Translations under genes and position numbers: made by a program
In this document: positions 15,723 through 24,813 of the stretch, one piece after another
Numbering within the stretch: position 1 is the first letter of the stretch
Layout: each line of letters begins with the position of its first letter
Notes under the pieces: generated by a model
The model's database searches: none
The model's input: only the letters and a program-made list of their open reading frames with translations
What the model was told of the DNA's origin: nothing
DNA from: JAUNBN01 sp036645935
GTDB taxonomy: Bacteria; Bacillota; Clostridia; Oscillospirales; Ruminococcaceae
Length of the DNA stretch: 64,000 nucleotides
Assembly: GCA_036645935.1 (NCBI GenBank)
Contig: JAVXNE010000005.1
Span: 1-64,000 of the forward strand
Direction: 5' to 3'

Positions 15723-17224
15723 TTTTGTTCCCCTCCCATCGATGCTGAAAGCAGCCGTTCCTTTGTTATCTCACGATTGGCAAGATTATCCACAATCTCG
15801 CCCTTGCGCAGTACAAACACCCTGTCGCACAGCCCCATAACCTCATTCTGTTCACTTGAAATAACAATGATTCCAATACCGCGCCGGGTGAGATCTGCGA
15901 GGATGCTGTAAATCTCCTTCTTTGCGCCCACGTCAACTCCCCGTGTTGGTTCGTCAAGTATAAGAACTTTGGGATTAATGTTAAGCCACTTTGCTATTAC
16001 GACTTTTTGCTGGTTTCCGCCCGAGAGATACTTTACAGCTTTGTCCAGCCTATCGGTTGCTATGTTCAGTTCGGATACGTTTTTCTCGCACATCTCGTGC
16101 TCCTTGCGAAGATGGAGAAACCCGAGCGCCCGACGCAGAGTTTTCAGCGAGGCCAGCGAGAGATTTTTCTGTACCGAATGATCCAGAATCAACCCTTCGC
16201 CTCTGCGATCCTCGCTTACAAATCCGATGCCCAGCATTTTTGCCTGTGATGGGCTGCTTATTTTGCATTCGGTCGACTCGACAAAGATTTTGCCGCTCTT
16301 TAATTCTTCAAGTCCAAATATACTGCGCACAATTTCCGATCTGCCTGAGCCGAGCAAGCCGTAAAGTCCCACGACCTCTCCCGAATGCACTGCAAATGAT
16401 ATATTGTGAAAACGCTTTTTGTGGGTGAGGCCCTCTGTCCGAAGCAGCTCTTTTCCAAAGCTCCTGTCCGATGAGGTTACTGCGAACATCTCATTCAGCT
16501 CGCGGCCGATCATCATGTGAATCAGCTCTTTTTGCGTGATGCTTTCGGTTGCAACTGTGCCAACCTTTCCGCCGTCTCGCATGACAGTTATTCTGTCAGA
16601 TATCTCAAACAGCTCATCCAGCCTATGCGAGATGAAAATGACGGAGACGCCGTTTTTTTTCATCTTCCGAATCAGTGCAAACAGCACCGCCACTTCTTTA
16701 TTTGTAAGTGAAGACGTCGGCTCGTCCAAAACGAGAATTTTGGTGTTCACCGCGAGACAGCGCGCTATCTCAATGAGTTGACGCTCTCCAATTTGCAGTG
16801 ACTCCACCCGCTGCTGCGGTCTTCTCTCTGATAGCCCAACCTCGTCCAAAATTGCACGGGTCTTTTTCTCCATCTCGTTTTTTAGAATTGTCGAGCCTTT
16901 GCGCGGAAGATTTTGTATGAAGATATTGGTCGCTATGTCCAGCTGCGGAAAGAGCGACAGTTCCTGGTGAATGAACGAGATTCCCAGTGAGGTCGCGTCA
17001 GCAGGTTTGCTGATGGTTACCGGGTTTCCGCCGATAAATATCTCACCGCTATCCGCTGAGTAAACACCACCCAGTATTTTCATCAAAGTGGATTTTCCAG
17101 CACCGTTTTCTCCAACAAGTCCGAGAACCTCGCCCTCAATCAAATCAAAATCAACTTGCTTCAGCGCGTGGACTCCGAAAAACCGCTTGTCTATCTTCTT
17201 CATTTCTAACAATGATTCGGACAA
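15719..17224 (-). CDS. Sugar ABC transporter ATP-binding protein (RbsA-like)
   Basis: 501 aa with two fused ABC domains, the usual design for ribose/xylose/galactose importers. The first has Walker A GENGAGKSTLM, signature LQIGERQLIEIAR and Walker B ILVLDEPTSSL. The second has a degenerate Walker A (GLLGSGRSEIVRS) but intact LSGGNQQKVVIAKWL and VLILDEPTRGVD, as is normal for this family. The start is TTG at 17224, seven bases after GGAGG, a non-ATG start well supported by the ribosome site. It powers the uptake of the operon's substrate. Confidence 0.95.
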   Translation of the reverse strand: MSESLLEMKKIDKRFFGVHALKQVDFDLIEGEVLGLVGENGAGKSTLMKILGGVYSADSGEIFIGGNPVTISKPADATSLGISFIHQELSLFPQLDIATNIFIQNLPRKGSTILKNEMEKKTRAILDEVGLSERRPQQRVESLQIGERQLIEIARCLAVNTKILVLDEPTSSLTNKEVAVLFALIRKMKKNGVSVIFISHRLDELFEISDRITVMRDGGKVGTVATESITQKELIHMMIGRELNEMFAVTSSDRSFGKELLRTEGLTHKKRFHNISFAVHSGEVVGLYGLLGSGRSEIVRSIFGLEELKSGKIFVESTECKISSPSQAKMLGIGFVSEDRRGEGLILDHSVQKNLSLASLKTLRRALGFLHLRKEHEMCEKNVSELNIATDRLDKAVKYLSGGNQQKVVIAKWLNINPKVLILDEPTRGVDVGAKKEIYSILADLTRRGIGIIVISSEQNEVMGLCDRVFVLRKGEIVDNLANREITKERLLSASMGGEQK

Positions 17225-17242
17225 TGTTCTTCCTCCAAACGC

Positions 17243-17689
17243 TTATTTTAAATATCTGTGCTCCACTTCGGCAAGGCTCACAAGCCGCGCTTCGTGGCGT
17301 CCGCTCTCATATTCCGTATCGAGAAAGGCAGTGATTATATCGAGCATATTTTCAAACCCAATCACCCGTGAACCGAATGCAAGCACATTTGCGTTGTTGT
17401 GTTCTTTGGCCATTCGACCCATATAAGTATCAGCACAAAGCGCCACTCGCGTACCGGGAACTTTTCCGGCTGCCATGCTGACTCCGATACCTGTCCCGCA
17501 GATTACGATTGCAAGATCGCAATCCCCTCGAACGACCGACAGTGCCGCCGCTTCCGCAACAGCTGGATATCCGACAATATCTGCTGTTTCCGATATCTCG
17601 TTTACCGCAATTCCTTGATTTGTAAGCCATTCACCCAACCGGATTCGATAATCAGCTCCGGCATGTTCGCTCGCCACCGTTATTTTCAC
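17243..17689 (-). CDS. RpiB/LacA/LacB-family sugar-phosphate isomerase
   Basis: 148 aa, the family length. Conserved segments are ASEHAGADYRIRL, the phosphate-binding loop VICGTGIGVSMAAGKVPG, and NNANVLAFGSRVIG. The family includes ribose-5-phosphate isomerase B and the A/B subunits of galactose-6-phosphate isomerase; allose-6-phosphate is another known substrate. Beside a kinase and transketolase subunits, aldose/ketose isomerisation of a pentose phosphate is the simplest reading. It starts at GTG in a GTGA overlap with the transketolase N-terminal subunit. Confidence 0.9.
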   Translation of the reverse strand: MKITVASEHAGADYRIRLGEWLTNQGIAVNEISETADIVGYPAVAEAAALSVVRGDCDLAIVICGTGIGVSMAAGKVPGTRVALCADTYMGRMAKEHNNANVLAFGSRVIGFENMLDIITAFLDTEYESGRHEARLVSLAEVEHRYLK

Positions 17690-18519
17690 AGCCCCACACT
17701 CCCCACAAGCTCCGCTATCGCACTGTCATATTGAGCTTTTGTTGGAGGGGTGTAATGAAGCTCGGGGCGGTCAAGCATATATGAACATCCCTTGCCTTTG
17801 ACAGTATTGGCGTATACCAATGTCGGACCGCTCTTGCAGTTATCTGACTGCATAAACGCGTCGTCGATCTGTCCGAAATCATGTCCGTCGATTTCAACAA
17901 CGTTCCACTTAAACGCCCGCCACTTGTCTGCAAGAGGTTCCAGCGGCATAATGGTCTCCGTTGCCCCGTCGTTTTGATATCTGTTTCGATCCAAAATAAC
18001 AGTTAAATTTGAAAGTCCCAGATTGGGCGCGGACATCGCCGCCTCCCAGATTTGTCCCTCTCCAAGTTCTCCGTCTCCGATTATCGCGTGTATCTTTACG
18101 TCTGTTCCCTCCATTTTGGCGGCAACCGCCATTCCGACGGCGATTGACATTCCGAACCCCAACGAACCAGTAGTCGCATCCACCCCGGGTATATGCACAC
18201 AGGGGTGTCCCTGCAAAAGACATCCAATCTGCCTTAAATGTTGCATTTCTTCTCTCGGAAAAAAACCGGCCTCGGCCAGTGCCGCATACCATATCGGCGC
18301 TGCGTGTCCCTTGGAAAGAACCAGCCTGTCGCGTCCCTGCGCCTTAGGGTTATGGGCATCGTATCTCATCCTGTGGAAGTAGAGATATGCCATGATATCG
18401 GCAAGAGAGCACGAGCCGCCCGGGTGTCCGCTCTGCGCGGCGTATGTCATTTCTATCACATCTCTGCGAAGCTGCGTGGCCTTGGACGCAAGCTGCTTTA
18501 CCTGTGTTTCGTTAAGCAC
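17686..18519 (-). CDS. Transketolase, N-terminal subunit
   Basis: 277 aa. This is the thiamine-diphosphate-binding half of a split transketolase, which transfers two-carbon ketol units between sugars. The family motifs include SGHPGGSCSLADI near the N-terminus and the cofactor motif GDGELGEGQIWEAAMSAPN. It needs the C-terminal partner encoded immediately upstream (18522-19475). The start is GTG at 18519 behind AGGAGG. A split, operon-borne transketolase usually marks a dedicated catabolic pathway, not the housekeeping pentose phosphate enzyme. An apulose-4-phosphate transketolase (AptAB type) is one alternative that sequence alone cannot settle. Confidence 0.92.
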   Translation of the reverse strand: MLNETQVKQLASKATQLRRDVIEMTYAAQSGHPGGSCSLADIMAYLYFHRMRYDAHNPKAQGRDRLVLSKGHAAPIWYAALAEAGFFPREEMQHLRQIGCLLQGHPCVHIPGVDATTGSLGFGMSIAVGMAVAAKMEGTDVKIHAIIGDGELGEGQIWEAAMSAPNLGLSNLTVILDRNRYQNDGATETIMPLEPLADKWRAFKWNVVEIDGHDFGQIDDAFMQSDNCKSGPTLVYANTVKGKGCSYMLDRPELHYTPPTKAQYDSAIAELVGSVGL

Positions 18520-18521
18520 GA

Positions 18522-19475
18522 TTATTTGACCTCCTGCGTTTTTCTCAAAACCGCCGTCTTTGCTCTCTCGTATATGCTGAGAGCCGTGAGTCCGTATTTT
18601 TCCAGCAGCAACTCGCCGTTGCCGGACTCTCCAAAGGTGTTTTCAAGCGCCACTCTTTCAATTGCGACAGGGCAATTGCGCCCGACAACCTCACAGACTG
18701 CGCCGAACAGTCCCCCGAAGCAGTTGTGGTCTTCCGCCGTAACAATCGCACCTGTCCGTTTGGCTTCGTTGATTATAGTTGTTTCGTCAATAGGCTTGAC
18801 CGAACGGATATTTATAACGCTCGCGTCAATACCGTCCTGTTTCAGCATCTCGGCAGCCTCTATGCATTTTGCAACCATTATTCCGACGCCCATTAGTGAA
18901 ACGTCTTTTCCGCTTGCTAGCACTTCTGCCTTGCCCATTTCAAATGTGACTTTATCCGGATCGTCATGAAGCACGGCGCCCACCGACCGACCAAGACGCA
19001 CATAGACAGGACCCTCTGTGCGCACAGCCTCAAACACTGCGGCTTTCACCTCGCCGGGGTCGGCTGCAACAATGACCTTCATGCCCGGAATTGCTCGCAT
19101 GATCGCTATATCTTCGACAGCTTGATGGGTAGCGCCGTCTTCGCCAACGCTTATTCCCCCGTGCGTCGCGACAATCTTGACATTCATCTGTGGGTAACAC
19201 AGCGTGTTCCGTATCTGCTCAAAAGGCTTCTCACATGCAAAAACTCCATATGCCGTGAATATAACCGGATGCCCGAAACTCGCAATTCCCGCTGCGATAC
19301 TGACCGCGTTGGCTTCAGCGATGCCGACAGAAAAAAACCTCTCTGGCCATTTTTCTTTAAATTTTATACTTCTTGTGGATTTCGACACATCTGCGGTGAC
19401 AACCGCAAGCGTTGGAAATGCTTCGCCCAGTGCTTCAAACGTCTTTCCAAGTTCATCTCTGAAATTTCCTACCAT
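18522..19475 (-). CDS. Transketolase, C-terminal subunit
   Basis: 317 aa. It contains the pyrimidine-binding and C-terminal transketolase domains, with TADVSKSTRSIKF, FFSVGIAEANAVSIAAGIAS (the conserved Glu that activates thiamine diphosphate) and YGVFACEKPFEQIRN. It pairs with the N-terminal subunit three bases downstream. I chose ATG 19475 with GGGGAG upstream; a longer frame to 19556 has an unrelated N-terminus and would overlap the likely operator. It is the first gene of the sugar operon, behind the promoter at 19602-19630. Confidence 0.92.
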   Translation of the reverse strand: MVGNFRDELGKTFEALGEAFPTLAVVTADVSKSTRSIKFKEKWPERFFSVGIAEANAVSIAAGIASFGHPVIFTAYGVFACEKPFEQIRNTLCYPQMNVKIVATHGGISVGEDGATHQAVEDIAIMRAIPGMKVIVAADPGEVKAAVFEAVRTEGPVYVRLGRSVGAVLHDDPDKVTFEMGKAEVLASGKDVSLMGVGIMVAKCIEAAEMLKQDGIDASVINIRSVKPIDETTIINEAKRTGAIVTAEDHNCFGGLFGAVCEVVGRNCPVAIERVALENTFGESGNGELLLEKYGLTALSIYERAKTAVLRKTQEVK

Positions 19476-19545
19476 CTGCTTAAATCTCCCCACTGTAAAA
19501 GCTTTTAAACCGAAACAACGACTGTTGGCCAATTTCAATTTGCTT

Positions 19546-19575
19546 AAACGTTTCAATTAATTTAAATAAAACGTT
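19546..19575. promoter_or_regulatory. Candidate LacI-type operators for the sugar operon
   Basis: Two AAACGTT-centred elements lie in the leader of the minus-strand operon: the palindrome AAACGTTT (19546-19553) and AAAACGTTG (19568-19576). CG-centred palindromes are typical of LacI-family sites. They sit about 20 and 45 bases downstream of the expected transcription start, where a repressor would block elongation. Assignment to the neighbouring regulator is inference. Confidence 0.45.
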
Positions 19576-19601
19576 GCACTGTTTAGATTTGTTCAATTGA
19601 T

Positions 19602-19630
19602 ATGTTAATGTCATTATGGTGCTTTGTCAA
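19602..19630 (-). promoter_or_regulatory. Promoter of the sugar operon
   Basis: On the minus strand TTGACA (19625-19630), 17 bases, TAACAT (19602-19607). The -35 is consensus and the -10 is weaker. The leader to the ATG at 19475 would be about 120 bases. Confidence 0.6.
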
Positions 19631-19782
19631 GAATATAGAGATCTTTCGGCGCTTTAATCATATTAACTTGTGTTTTTTAATTCAATTTGCACTGTTTGTT
19701 TAATTAAACTAAATCGAAGAATGTCTTGAAACCCGTCTTATGAAAATGTATAATAATTGAAATGGTAAATTGGGAGCAAATT

Positions 19783-20829
19783 ATGACAATAGATGAAATC
19801 GCAAAAATTGCAAATACCTCTAAGGCCACAGTTTCTCTCGCACTCAACAACAAGCCCGGCGTCAATGCAGACACTAGAAAGCGCATCCTGGATATTGCTG
19901 CGCGGGTGGGATATGTCATTAAAAAGCGTGTGAGTTCTTCAGCTTTGAAACACACGGGACTGCTCAAGCTGATTGCCGTGCGCAAACCGGAAACAAGCGG
20001 AATACACAATTTCGGGACCTCTTTTTTTGCAGAGCTGATAAACAGCATCCAAGGAAGGTGTGCCGCACTCGGATACAATCTCGTCTACACAACTCTCGAT
20101 TTCGACGATTTTGTTTCGGACATTTGGCGTCAGGAGCTGTCTCAGCCATGTGACGGAATTCTTCTAATCGGCACATATTTGGATGAGAGCGAAATAGCCG
20201 CAGTTTCCACCCTCAATACGAGACTTGTTGTTGTCGATCACTCGACACTATTTGAGCCCGTGAACACCGTGGTAATGAACAATTTTATGGGTTCCTACGT
20301 TGCTGCAAAACACCTCATCTCCTTGGGCCATCGCAACATAGGGTATTTGCGATCTGTCACGAGAATTTCCAATCTGGAAGAGCGATCGCGCGGTTTTTTT
20401 AAGGCAGCTTCGGATTTTTCTCTTGCATTTGATGAGAACAACATCTTTTCCGTCAACAGCTATTTGAGCCATTCGGTCGACAATCTGTGTGACCTGCTCA
20501 AAGGTCGCGGACAGTTACCCGACGCATTTTTCTGCGAGAACGACTACAACGCCATCTGCCTTGTGAGCGCGCTGACGCGCCTGGGTTATGCGATTCCTCA
20601 CGACATATCGGTGATAGGCTTTGACAACGTTCCTGAAACGAGAATGATGAACCCGCGTCTTACCACTGTTGCAGTGGATCGAAACGCGATCGGTGTGACA
20701 GCGGTTAATCGACTGCACCAAATGATCACCAAGGAGGACAACATCTCTCTGAGCATTCTTGTGGATGTGAAACTCATCGAGCGCGACTCGACCGCAGCCT
20801 GTCTCGCGGCTGATCACCACACCGTGTGA
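19783..20829 (+). CDS. LacI-family transcriptional regulator
   Basis: 348 aa. The N-terminal HTH (TIDEIAKIANTSKATVSLAL then NNKPGVNADTRKRIL) is followed by the hinge and a periplasmic-binding-like ligand domain (GYLRSVTRISNLEERSRGFF, DISVIGFDNVPETRMMNPRL). It binds operator DNA and releases or binds it in response to a sugar or sugar phosphate. ATG 19783 follows GGGAG. It is divergent from the sugar operon, with operator-like AAACGTTT elements in the shared region, so local repression is the most likely role. A terminator follows at 20870-20921. Confidence 0.93.
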   Translation: MTIDEIAKIANTSKATVSLALNNKPGVNADTRKRILDIAARVGYVIKKRVSSSALKHTGLLKLIAVRKPETSGIHNFGTSFFAELINSIQGRCAALGYNLVYTTLDFDDFVSDIWRQELSQPCDGILLIGTYLDESEIAAVSTLNTRLVVVDHSTLFEPVNTVVMNNFMGSYVAAKHLISLGHRNIGYLRSVTRISNLEERSRGFFKAASDFSLAFDENNIFSVNSYLSHSVDNLCDLLKGRGQLPDAFFCENDYNAICLVSALTRLGYAIPHDISVIGFDNVPETRMMNPRLTTVAVDRNAIGVTAVNRLHQMITKEDNISLSILVDVKLIERDSTAACLAADHHTV

Positions 20830-20869
20830 AGCGGTTCAAAATAGATCATTGAGAAAACCAAATGTTGAA

Positions 20870-20921
20870 AACAAAACCCCAAAGCAGCGCCGGTTTACAG
20901 ACGCTTCTTGGGGGTTTTGTT
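20870..20921 (+). terminator. Terminator of the LacI regulator gene
   Basis: AACAAAACCCC (20870-20880) pairs with GGGGTTTTGTT (20911-20921), with further partial pairing inside, and ends in GTTTTA. It lies 40 bases after the stop codon. Confidence 0.7.
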
Positions 20922-21051
20922 TTAGGAATGTTGAGTCTCTGTTGTTACTTTCAGATGTTAAAATCAAGCAAGAGGAACTTGCGAGAGCATATGTGAAACC
21001 GTCCTGTCTTTTTTGTTGTTTTGAAAATGTAAGGCTGTTTTATCTGGAAAG

Positions 21052-22320
21052 CTAAAACATCTTGCGTGAAAGATATCCCTTCTCATCCCATTGGGGCGTT
21101 TCCTCCCCGAGTATTTCTATATCCTTTCTGGTCTTGAGTTCGTTCATGATCGCTTCGGAAACGACAAGTTCTTTAAGCGACAGCGTGTTCTTGCAAAAGA
21201 CAAGCCGCGCATCTTCCTTACTGACAAAGCGATTGGCACAGTTGAGAGAAATTTCCACTGCATCTCGATCACTGTCGGCGACAACCGGAATAAAGCCTCT
21301 CTCCAGAAACCCTGACGTTATTGTGTTGATATACGTAGGTTCGAGATCAATTTTGTCATACATCCTTTTTGTAATCATATCGGCAATGCCAACGCCAATT
21401 GCGTTGTTGTGACTTTCCTCTGTCAGGTCGAGCACAACAATTCTGTATATTTTGGGAAAATCCGCGTCCTTCACTCCATGAATAGCTGTGCGTCCCACGA
21501 TGTTGGGGTCTATACCAGTGCCACTTATATTTTTGCCCATTTCAGACAACACCAAAACATCGATGTCGGTGCAAGGAAAACAAGGCATGAATGTTCTTGA
21601 CTCGACAAGCAGTTCTTTTTCTCTTGCCTCAATGTTTTCAGTCGGAATAACTTCTATTTTGGCAGTGCGGTCAAGCTCATTTTCGAGAATGCCTACTCCC
21701 ATAAGGATATTCATCTTATCCATAATGACTCGGGCACTTGCAGGCATATCGTACATAAGCCCACGTACTCCGCGGCGATGGATTGTCGACGCTCCGTCGC
21801 GCTTGCCCAACCCAATTACCATCTGCTTCATCAACCCGCTCTCAATTTCCGCATGAAAATCGGTGTGAGGTTTGATTCGATTCACCATAATCACTCCGTC
21901 AAGAGACGAAGCGTTTTTATCAAAATATACCGGAACTCCGGCATCAGTGTGTCCGACAACTATGGTTTCCATTGAGGAAATCACAGCTGCCCCCATCTTG
22001 TCCTCGGTAACACCATAGCTTTTCAGAACATCGATCTGCCCTTCGGCCGTCGCTCCTCCGTGACTTCCCATTGCGGGAATTATGACAGGGGTCGCCCCGG
22101 CCTTTTTTATGCAATCCGCAACCGCTTTGATAATAAGATCGTAGTTGAATATTCCGCGGCTGCCCGCTGCGATTCCGATTTTTCCTTTGGATTTAATCCG
22201 TCCAAGATACGGCTGCATCTGCTCTTCCACAACAGGGCGCGGATCTTCGATGTTTGCGTATTGCCTATTCTGCCGAATGCGATACAATCTGGGCATCAGA
22301 GACTCACTGAATGTCAACAT
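21052..22320 (-). CDS. LarA-like (DUF2088) lactate racemase superfamily protein
   Basis: 422 aa. It belongs to the LarA homologue superfamily, whose studied members racemise or epimerise 2-hydroxyacids using the nickel-pincer nucleotide made from NaAD by LarB, LarE and LarC. Visible signatures are PAMGSHGGATAEGQ and NRIKPHTDFHAEIESGLMK, then GLGKRDGASTIHRRG. These supply histidines and a lysine in the order expected of the LarA site, although the spacing differs from true lactate racemase. No larB, larC or larE is in the window. AAGGAG precedes the ATG. It is the last gene of the GntR-controlled operon. The substrate is unknown; a catalytic role with a 2-hydroxyacid is inferred. Confidence 0.75.
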   Translation of the reverse strand: MLTFSESLMPRLYRIRQNRQYANIEDPRPVVEEQMQPYLGRIKSKGKIGIAAGSRGIFNYDLIIKAVADCIKKAGATPVIIPAMGSHGGATAEGQIDVLKSYGVTEDKMGAAVISSMETIVVGHTDAGVPVYFDKNASSLDGVIMVNRIKPHTDFHAEIESGLMKQMVIGLGKRDGASTIHRRGVRGLMYDMPASARVIMDKMNILMGVGILENELDRTAKIEVIPTENIEAREKELLVESRTFMPCFPCTDIDVLVLSEMGKNISGTGIDPNIVGRTAIHGVKDADFPKIYRIVVLDLTEESHNNAIGVGIADMITKRMYDKIDLEPTYINTITSGFLERGFIPVVADSDRDAVEISLNCANRFVSKEDARLVFCKNTLSLKELVVSEAIMNELKTRKDIEILGEETPQWDEKGYLSRKMF

Positions 22321-22377
22321 AATAATTATCTCCTTATTGGAATATGGTCACAGTTTTAAATATCCATGAAATGCATT

Positions 22378-23313
22378 CTATCTCGTCTCGCAGAGTGTCT
22401 GCAGATCTTCCCACGCTCTGTCGGCTTCTTTTTGGATTTCTCCGATCAGATGTTCGTTTTGCGGGGTGAAAAGATGTTTGAACCTACCTTGCAGCTTGAG
22501 ATATTCCTCAACCGGAAGCTTGTTTTTGGGACGATAATTTAGCACCCATTTCCCCTCTATCACCTCGTAAAGCGGCCAAATGCAGGTGTCGGTCGCCGCG
22601 TGACATATATCCATAAGAAGAGGGGTATCGTAGCGCCAACCCCTGGGGCAGGGAGCCATAACACAAAGGAACGCGGCGCCGCGTGTGTAAATCGCCTTCT
22701 CTGATTTTTCATAAAGGTCCTTAAAATTGAGGGTCAACGTGCTCTGTGCGGCATATGGGATGTTGTGCGCCGCCATTATTTTCACGAGGTTTTTCTTCAT
22801 CTGCGGTTTTCCTGTGCTGAACTGGCCTACCGCTGATGTTGTCGTGTCGGCATAATGCGGTGTTGAGGATGATCGCTGTATTCCGGTGTTCATGTATGCC
22901 TCATTGTCATAGCACACATAGACCATGTCCGTTCCGCGCTCCATCGCGCCGCTCAGAGATTGCAGCCCTATATCGTATGTTCCTCCGTCCCCTCCAAACG
23001 CGATGAACTTATAGCTTTCATCCAATCTTCCCTGCTTTTTGAGCGATTCATATGCTGCAACAACTCCCGAGCATGTTGCTCCCGCATTTTCAAAAGCACT
23101 GTGAATAAAACTGTCATTCCAAGAGGTGTAGGGATACATGCAAGTGGAAACTTCTAAGCAGCAGGTTGCCCCTGTAATCACTGCCTTATCCTCCGGCTTT
23201 AGCGCCCGCAGAACACCGCGTACTGCGACAGGACTACCGCAACCCGCACACATGCGGTGACCGGGAGCAAGCCGTTCCGTCCGGCTCGCGGCATCTTTCA
23301 AATTGTAAGCCAT
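22378..23313 (-). CDS. 2-oxoacid:ferredoxin oxidoreductase, beta subunit (PorB-like)
   Basis: 311 aa, typical for PorB. This is the thiamine-diphosphate subunit that decarboxylates pyruvate or another 2-oxoacid to acyl-CoA with ferredoxin as acceptor. Visible motifs are the [4Fe-4S] ligand pair MCAGCGSP near the N-terminus and the cofactor motif GGDGGTYDIGLQSL, followed by YDNEAYMNTGIQRS. ATG 23313 follows GGGGAG; the longer frame upstream overlaps porA out of register and is not used. It completes a four-subunit enzyme with 23330-25379. Most Clostridia use a single-chain PFOR, so this split enzyme may serve a special substrate. Confidence 0.92.
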   Translation of the reverse strand: MAYNLKDAASRTERLAPGHRMCAGCGSPVAVRGVLRALKPEDKAVITGATCCLEVSTCMYPYTSWNDSFIHSAFENAGATCSGVVAAYESLKKQGRLDESYKFIAFGGDGGTYDIGLQSLSGAMERGTDMVYVCYDNEAYMNTGIQRSSSTPHYADTTTSAVGQFSTGKPQMKKNLVKIMAAHNIPYAAQSTLTLNFKDLYEKSEKAIYTRGAAFLCVMAPCPRGWRYDTPLLMDICHAATDTCIWPLYEVIEGKWVLNYRPKNKLPVEEYLKLQGRFKHLFTPQNEHLIGEIQKEADRAWEDLQTLCETR

Positions 23314-23329
23314 AATATATCTCCCCTCT

Positions 23330-24502
23330 CTACTCTCTCGAGCCGAGATAGCTGAACATTTTATCGCTGTGCCTGCCTGAGCGCATGTCGTCGAACACCT
23401 CGTAAAAATCATCTATACGAACGTCTCTGCCTCCAAGACCATATATGAGGTTCTGCGTTTCTATGTAAACATGATTGGCATAGAGCGCTGCACGCATATC
23501 GGCGCCGATTGGCCCGCCGCAAGAGCTGAAGCTGTCGCATTTGTCCATTATGCAGAGCGCCTTGAGTTTTTTGACGGCTTCTGCAAGTTCCTTCGCGGGA
23601 AACGGACGGAAGCAACGCAGTTTTATAAGACCCGCTTTTTCTCCTTTTTTTCTGAGTTCATCCACCGCCGACTTGCCCGTACCCGCCGATGAACTCATGA
23701 CGAGGACTGCATATTTAGCGTCCTCCATTCTGTACTCCTCAAAAAGGCCATATTGTCTCCCTGTTTGAGCGGCAAACTCTCTTCCAACATCAACTACGAT
23801 ATCCTTTGCTTTCTCCATCGCGCGCGTCTGCAGAAGTTTGTGTTCCATATAATAGGCAGGTATGTCATAAGGCCCCGCTGACATCGGCTCATTCGGGTTG
23901 AGAAGATAATGCTCAGGGCGATATGTGCCGACAAACGAACGCACAAACTCATCAGATTCAAGCAAAACATTCTCCACGGCGTGACTTGTGATAAATCCGT
24001 CGCTGCATATCATCACGGGCAGCTTCACACTGGGGTCTTCCGCGATGCGGTGCGCCATCAACATGTTGTCGTAAGCCTCTTGTGCATTTTCACTGTATAG
24101 CTGAATCCAACCCGCCTCGCGCGAACCCATCGAGTCGCTGTGATCGTTATTGATATTGATAGGACCTGAAAGTGCGCGGTTCACCACCGCCGCAACGATT
24201 GGCAAACGGCAGGAAGCCGCAATATAGAGTATCTCATGCATGAGCGCAAGACCCGCCGAGCTGGTTGCCGTCATTGCGCGGACGCCGGCCGCAGAGGCGC
24301 CCACACATGCCGATATCGAGCTGTGCTCGCTTTCCACCGTGACAAATTCCCCGCTCATAGTGCCTCTTGCTTTAAACTGAGAGACAAATTGCGGTATCTC
24401 GGTAGACGGGGTTATCGGAAAGGCCGCGAAAACATCGGGATTGATCTGGCGTATTGCGATAGACGTCGCTTCGTTTCCTGAAAGACGATCTCTGACAGAC
24501 AT
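23330..24502 (-). CDS. 2-oxoacid:ferredoxin oxidoreductase, alpha subunit (PorA-like)
   Basis: 390 aa. The N-terminal domain carries FAAFPITPSTEIPQFVSQF and the Glu-containing FVTVESEHSSISACVGASA, followed by RALSGPININNDHSD, all typical of PorA. The C-terminal transketolase-like domain II has LRCFRPFPAKELAEAV. It forms the active core with PorB. ATG 24502 was preferred to the GTG six bases upstream because AAGGAGG is then seven bases away. It is three bases from the ferredoxin-subunit stop, in a tightly packed gene set. Confidence 0.93.
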   Translation of the reverse strand: MSVRDRLSGNEATSIAIRQINPDVFAAFPITPSTEIPQFVSQFKARGTMSGEFVTVESEHSSISACVGASAAGVRAMTATSSAGLALMHEILYIAASCRLPIVAAVVNRALSGPININNDHSDSMGSREAGWIQLYSENAQEAYDNMLMAHRIAEDPSVKLPVMICSDGFITSHAVENVLLESDEFVRSFVGTYRPEHYLLNPNEPMSAGPYDIPAYYMEHKLLQTRAMEKAKDIVVDVGREFAAQTGRQYGLFEEYRMEDAKYAVLVMSSSAGTGKSAVDELRKKGEKAGLIKLRCFRPFPAKELAEAVKKLKALCIMDKCDSFSSCGGPIGADMRAALYANHVYIETQNLIYGLGGRDVRIDDFYEVFDDMRSGRHSDKMFSYLGSRE

Positions 24503-24504
24503 CC

Positions 24505-24813
24505 TCACGCCTCCTTTGCTTCAAACGATATCGCTCCGACAGGGCAGCTGTTAATACAGATTCCACATCCCTTGCAGTGGAACAGATCGATATCTCCCCG
24601 CTTGCCATTAACTGCGGGAATACACACATCCGGACAGACGAGGCAGCAAATAAGACAGTTAGTGCATTTACCCTTGTCTATCGATGGTGTCTGGGTACGC
24701 CAATCTCCCGTTTTAAATTCAGCCGAATTTCCCGACGCATAAATAGCCCCACCGGGAGTGAGATCTGCTGCAAACGAGAGCGGATTTATGTTTTTCATTG
24801 TATTTTCTTTCAT
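24505..24813 (-). CDS. 2-oxoacid:ferredoxin oxidoreductase, delta (ferredoxin) subunit (PorD-like)
   Basis: 102 aa. Two [4Fe-4S] motifs of the C-x2-C-x2-C-x3-C-P type are visible: CTNCLICCLVCPD and CKGCGICINSCPVGAI. The preceding TGDWRTQTPSIDKGKC is characteristic of PorD. It relays electrons from the catalytic core to free ferredoxin. The start at 24813 overlaps the PorC stop as ATGA, so it is translationally coupled. Confidence 0.93.
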   Translation of the reverse strand: MKENTMKNINPLSFAADLTPGGAIYASGNSAEFKTGDWRTQTPSIDKGKCTNCLICCLVCPDVCIPAVNGKRGDIDLFHCKGCGICINSCPVGAISFEAKEA

